This document shows, one piece after another, positions 33,824 through 34,518 of a stretch of 34,518 bases of DNA; within the stretch, counting starts at the first letter, position 1; the number at the start of each line of letters is the position of its first letter. The translations under genes and the position numbers were made by a program. Source of the DNA: Parapedobacter koreensis. GTDB lineage: Bacteria; Bacteroidota; Bacteroidia; Sphingobacteriales; Sphingobacteriaceae. The notes under the pieces are model-generated. The model saw only the letters and a list, made by a program, of their open reading frames with translations. It did not search any database and was not told where the DNA came from. The stretch spans positions 1-34,518 of the forward strand of contig NZ_FNZR01000016.1 of NCBI RefSeq assembly GCF_900109365.1, in the 5' to 3' direction.

Positions 33824-34518
33824 ATGATGACTTGGACACAAGAGACGAATCCTGCTGGCAGTGTTTGGATATCGGCGTTGCTTGCGGTTGTTCCGATATT
33901 ATTTTTATTCTGGGCGTTGATTATCCGTCGGATGAAGGGCTATATGGCGAGCCTGTCGGCTACGGGGATAGCGCTGCTTATCGCCGTGGCGGTTTACGGG
34001 ATGCCGGCGGGTCTTGCGGCGCTGTCGGCGGGCCACGGGATACTTTACGGTCTGTTTCCGATATGCTGGATAGTGGTGACGGCTGTATTCCTGTTCAACG
34101 TCACGGTATCGAGCGGCCAGTTCGAGGTCATCCGCCATTTCATGGCCTCGGTGACGGACGACCGGCGTTTGCAGGCGCTTCTGATAGCGTTTTCGTTCGG
34201 TTCGTTCCTGGAGGGTACTGCGGGCTTCGGGGCGCCTGTTGCCATCACGGCTGCGATGCTGGTTGGGCTGGGTTTCAACCCGCTGTACGCTGCGGGCATC
34301 TGCCTGATAGCGAACACGGCCCCGGTGGCCTTCGGTGCCATCGGCACGCCCATCATTGTGGCTTCGCAGGTATCGGGTATCCCGGAGATGGCCATCTCGC
34401 AGGCGGTTGGGCGTACGCTTCCTGTACTGTCGTTCCTGGTCCCGCTGTACCTGGTGGTGCTGATGGCGGGATTCCGGAAGGCGTTGGAGGTTCTTCCGGC
34501 GATTCTGGTGACGGGGGG
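33824..34518 (+). CDS. LldP-family lactate/glycolate permease, N-terminal part (3' end outside window)
   Basis: The first 231 residues of a third LldP-family permease; the frame is open to the window edge. It starts MMTWTQETNP, and the second ATG at 33827 aligns with the first residue of the complete paralogue at 11955. Diagnostic segments are LFPICWIVVTAVFLFN, FGSFLEGTAGFGAPVAI and IANTAPVAFGAIGTPI. It is 47 bases after the second GH92 gene in the same orientation, so it probably closes the module 2 operon. Codons are strongly G/C-ending, like the partial permease at 1-498 and the GH92 genes, and unlike the complete paralogue. Two- or three-carbon hydroxyacid transport is expected from the family. 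Confidence 0.95.
   Translation, partial: MMTWTQETNPAGSVWISALLAVVPILFLFWALIIRRMKGYMASLSATGIALLIAVAVYGMPAGLAALSAGHGILYGLFPICWIVVTAVFLFNVTVSSGQFEVIRHFMASVTDDRRLQALLIAFSFGSFLEGTAGFGAPVAITAAMLVGLGFNPLYAAGICLIANTAPVAFGAIGTPIIVASQVSGIPEMAISQAVGRTLPVLSFLVPLYLVVLMAGFRKALEVLPAILVTG

Noticed and set aside
1-34518. Insertion sequences, integrases, tRNA genes, CRISPR arrays or phage genes as the cause of the mosaic
   Set aside because: I searched by eye on both strands and found no transposase or integrase frames, no tRNA-like cloverleaf, and no spaced short repeats.

Overview
The window looks like a chromosomal stretch from a Bacteroidota bacterium, most likely of the Sphingobacteriaceae type. The evidence is two complete SusC/SusD pairs, each preceded by an ECF sigma factor and a FecR-type anti-sigma factor, SusC proteins with an N-terminal STN signalling domain, Tat signals of the RRDFIK type, and -7 promoter elements close to TAnnTTTG. 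The genus call is an inference from gene style only. No RNA genes, insertion sequences, phage genes or CRISPR arrays were seen. There is no gene-free stretch longer than 300 bases.

Layout: (1) 1-498 is the 3' end of an LldP-family hydroxyacid permease, probably the last gene of an upstream module. (2) 647-22167 is module 1, entirely on the + strand: ECF sigma, FecR, SusC, SusD, two secreted GH42-like/GHL6 hydrolases, a complete LldP permease, an AP-endonuclease-2-fold sugar isomerase, a third GHL6 hydrolase, a GH67-like (alpha-glucuronidase-like) hydrolase, then a D-2-hydroxyacid dehydrogenase, a tartronate-semialdehyde-reductase-like enzyme and a glycerate 2-kinase. (3) 22174-33776 is module 2: a second ECF sigma on the - strand, divergent from FecR, SusC, SusD and two tandem GH92 (alpha-mannosidase family) genes. 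(4) 33824 to the window end is the 5' part of a third LldP permease that continues beyond the window.

How it may work: each SusC/SusD pair would bind and import a glycan or glycoconjugate through the outer membrane. The STN domain of SusC would signal to FecR, and FecR would release its ECF sigma to activate the module. The secreted hydrolases would cut the ligand in the periplasm or at the surface. Unusually, LldP-type short hydroxyacid permeases recur at the ends of or inside the modules, and module 1 ends in enzymes that all converge on glycerate and 2-phosphoglycerate. The inferred picture is a SusCD system for glycans or glycosides carrying a two- or three-carbon hydroxyacid (for example glycerate), in which the acid is itself imported and assimilated. 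The substrate cannot be proven from sequence.

Other notable structure: the two SusC genes share a 5' leader with two hairpins at near-identical spacing and with compensatory changes. The GH92 genes form a 2299-bp-period tandem duplication in which the catalytic part is almost copied but the export signal has been swapped (Sec signal peptide versus lipoprotein). The three GHL6 proteins carry a four-cysteine, GH42-type zinc-site pattern and use different export signals.
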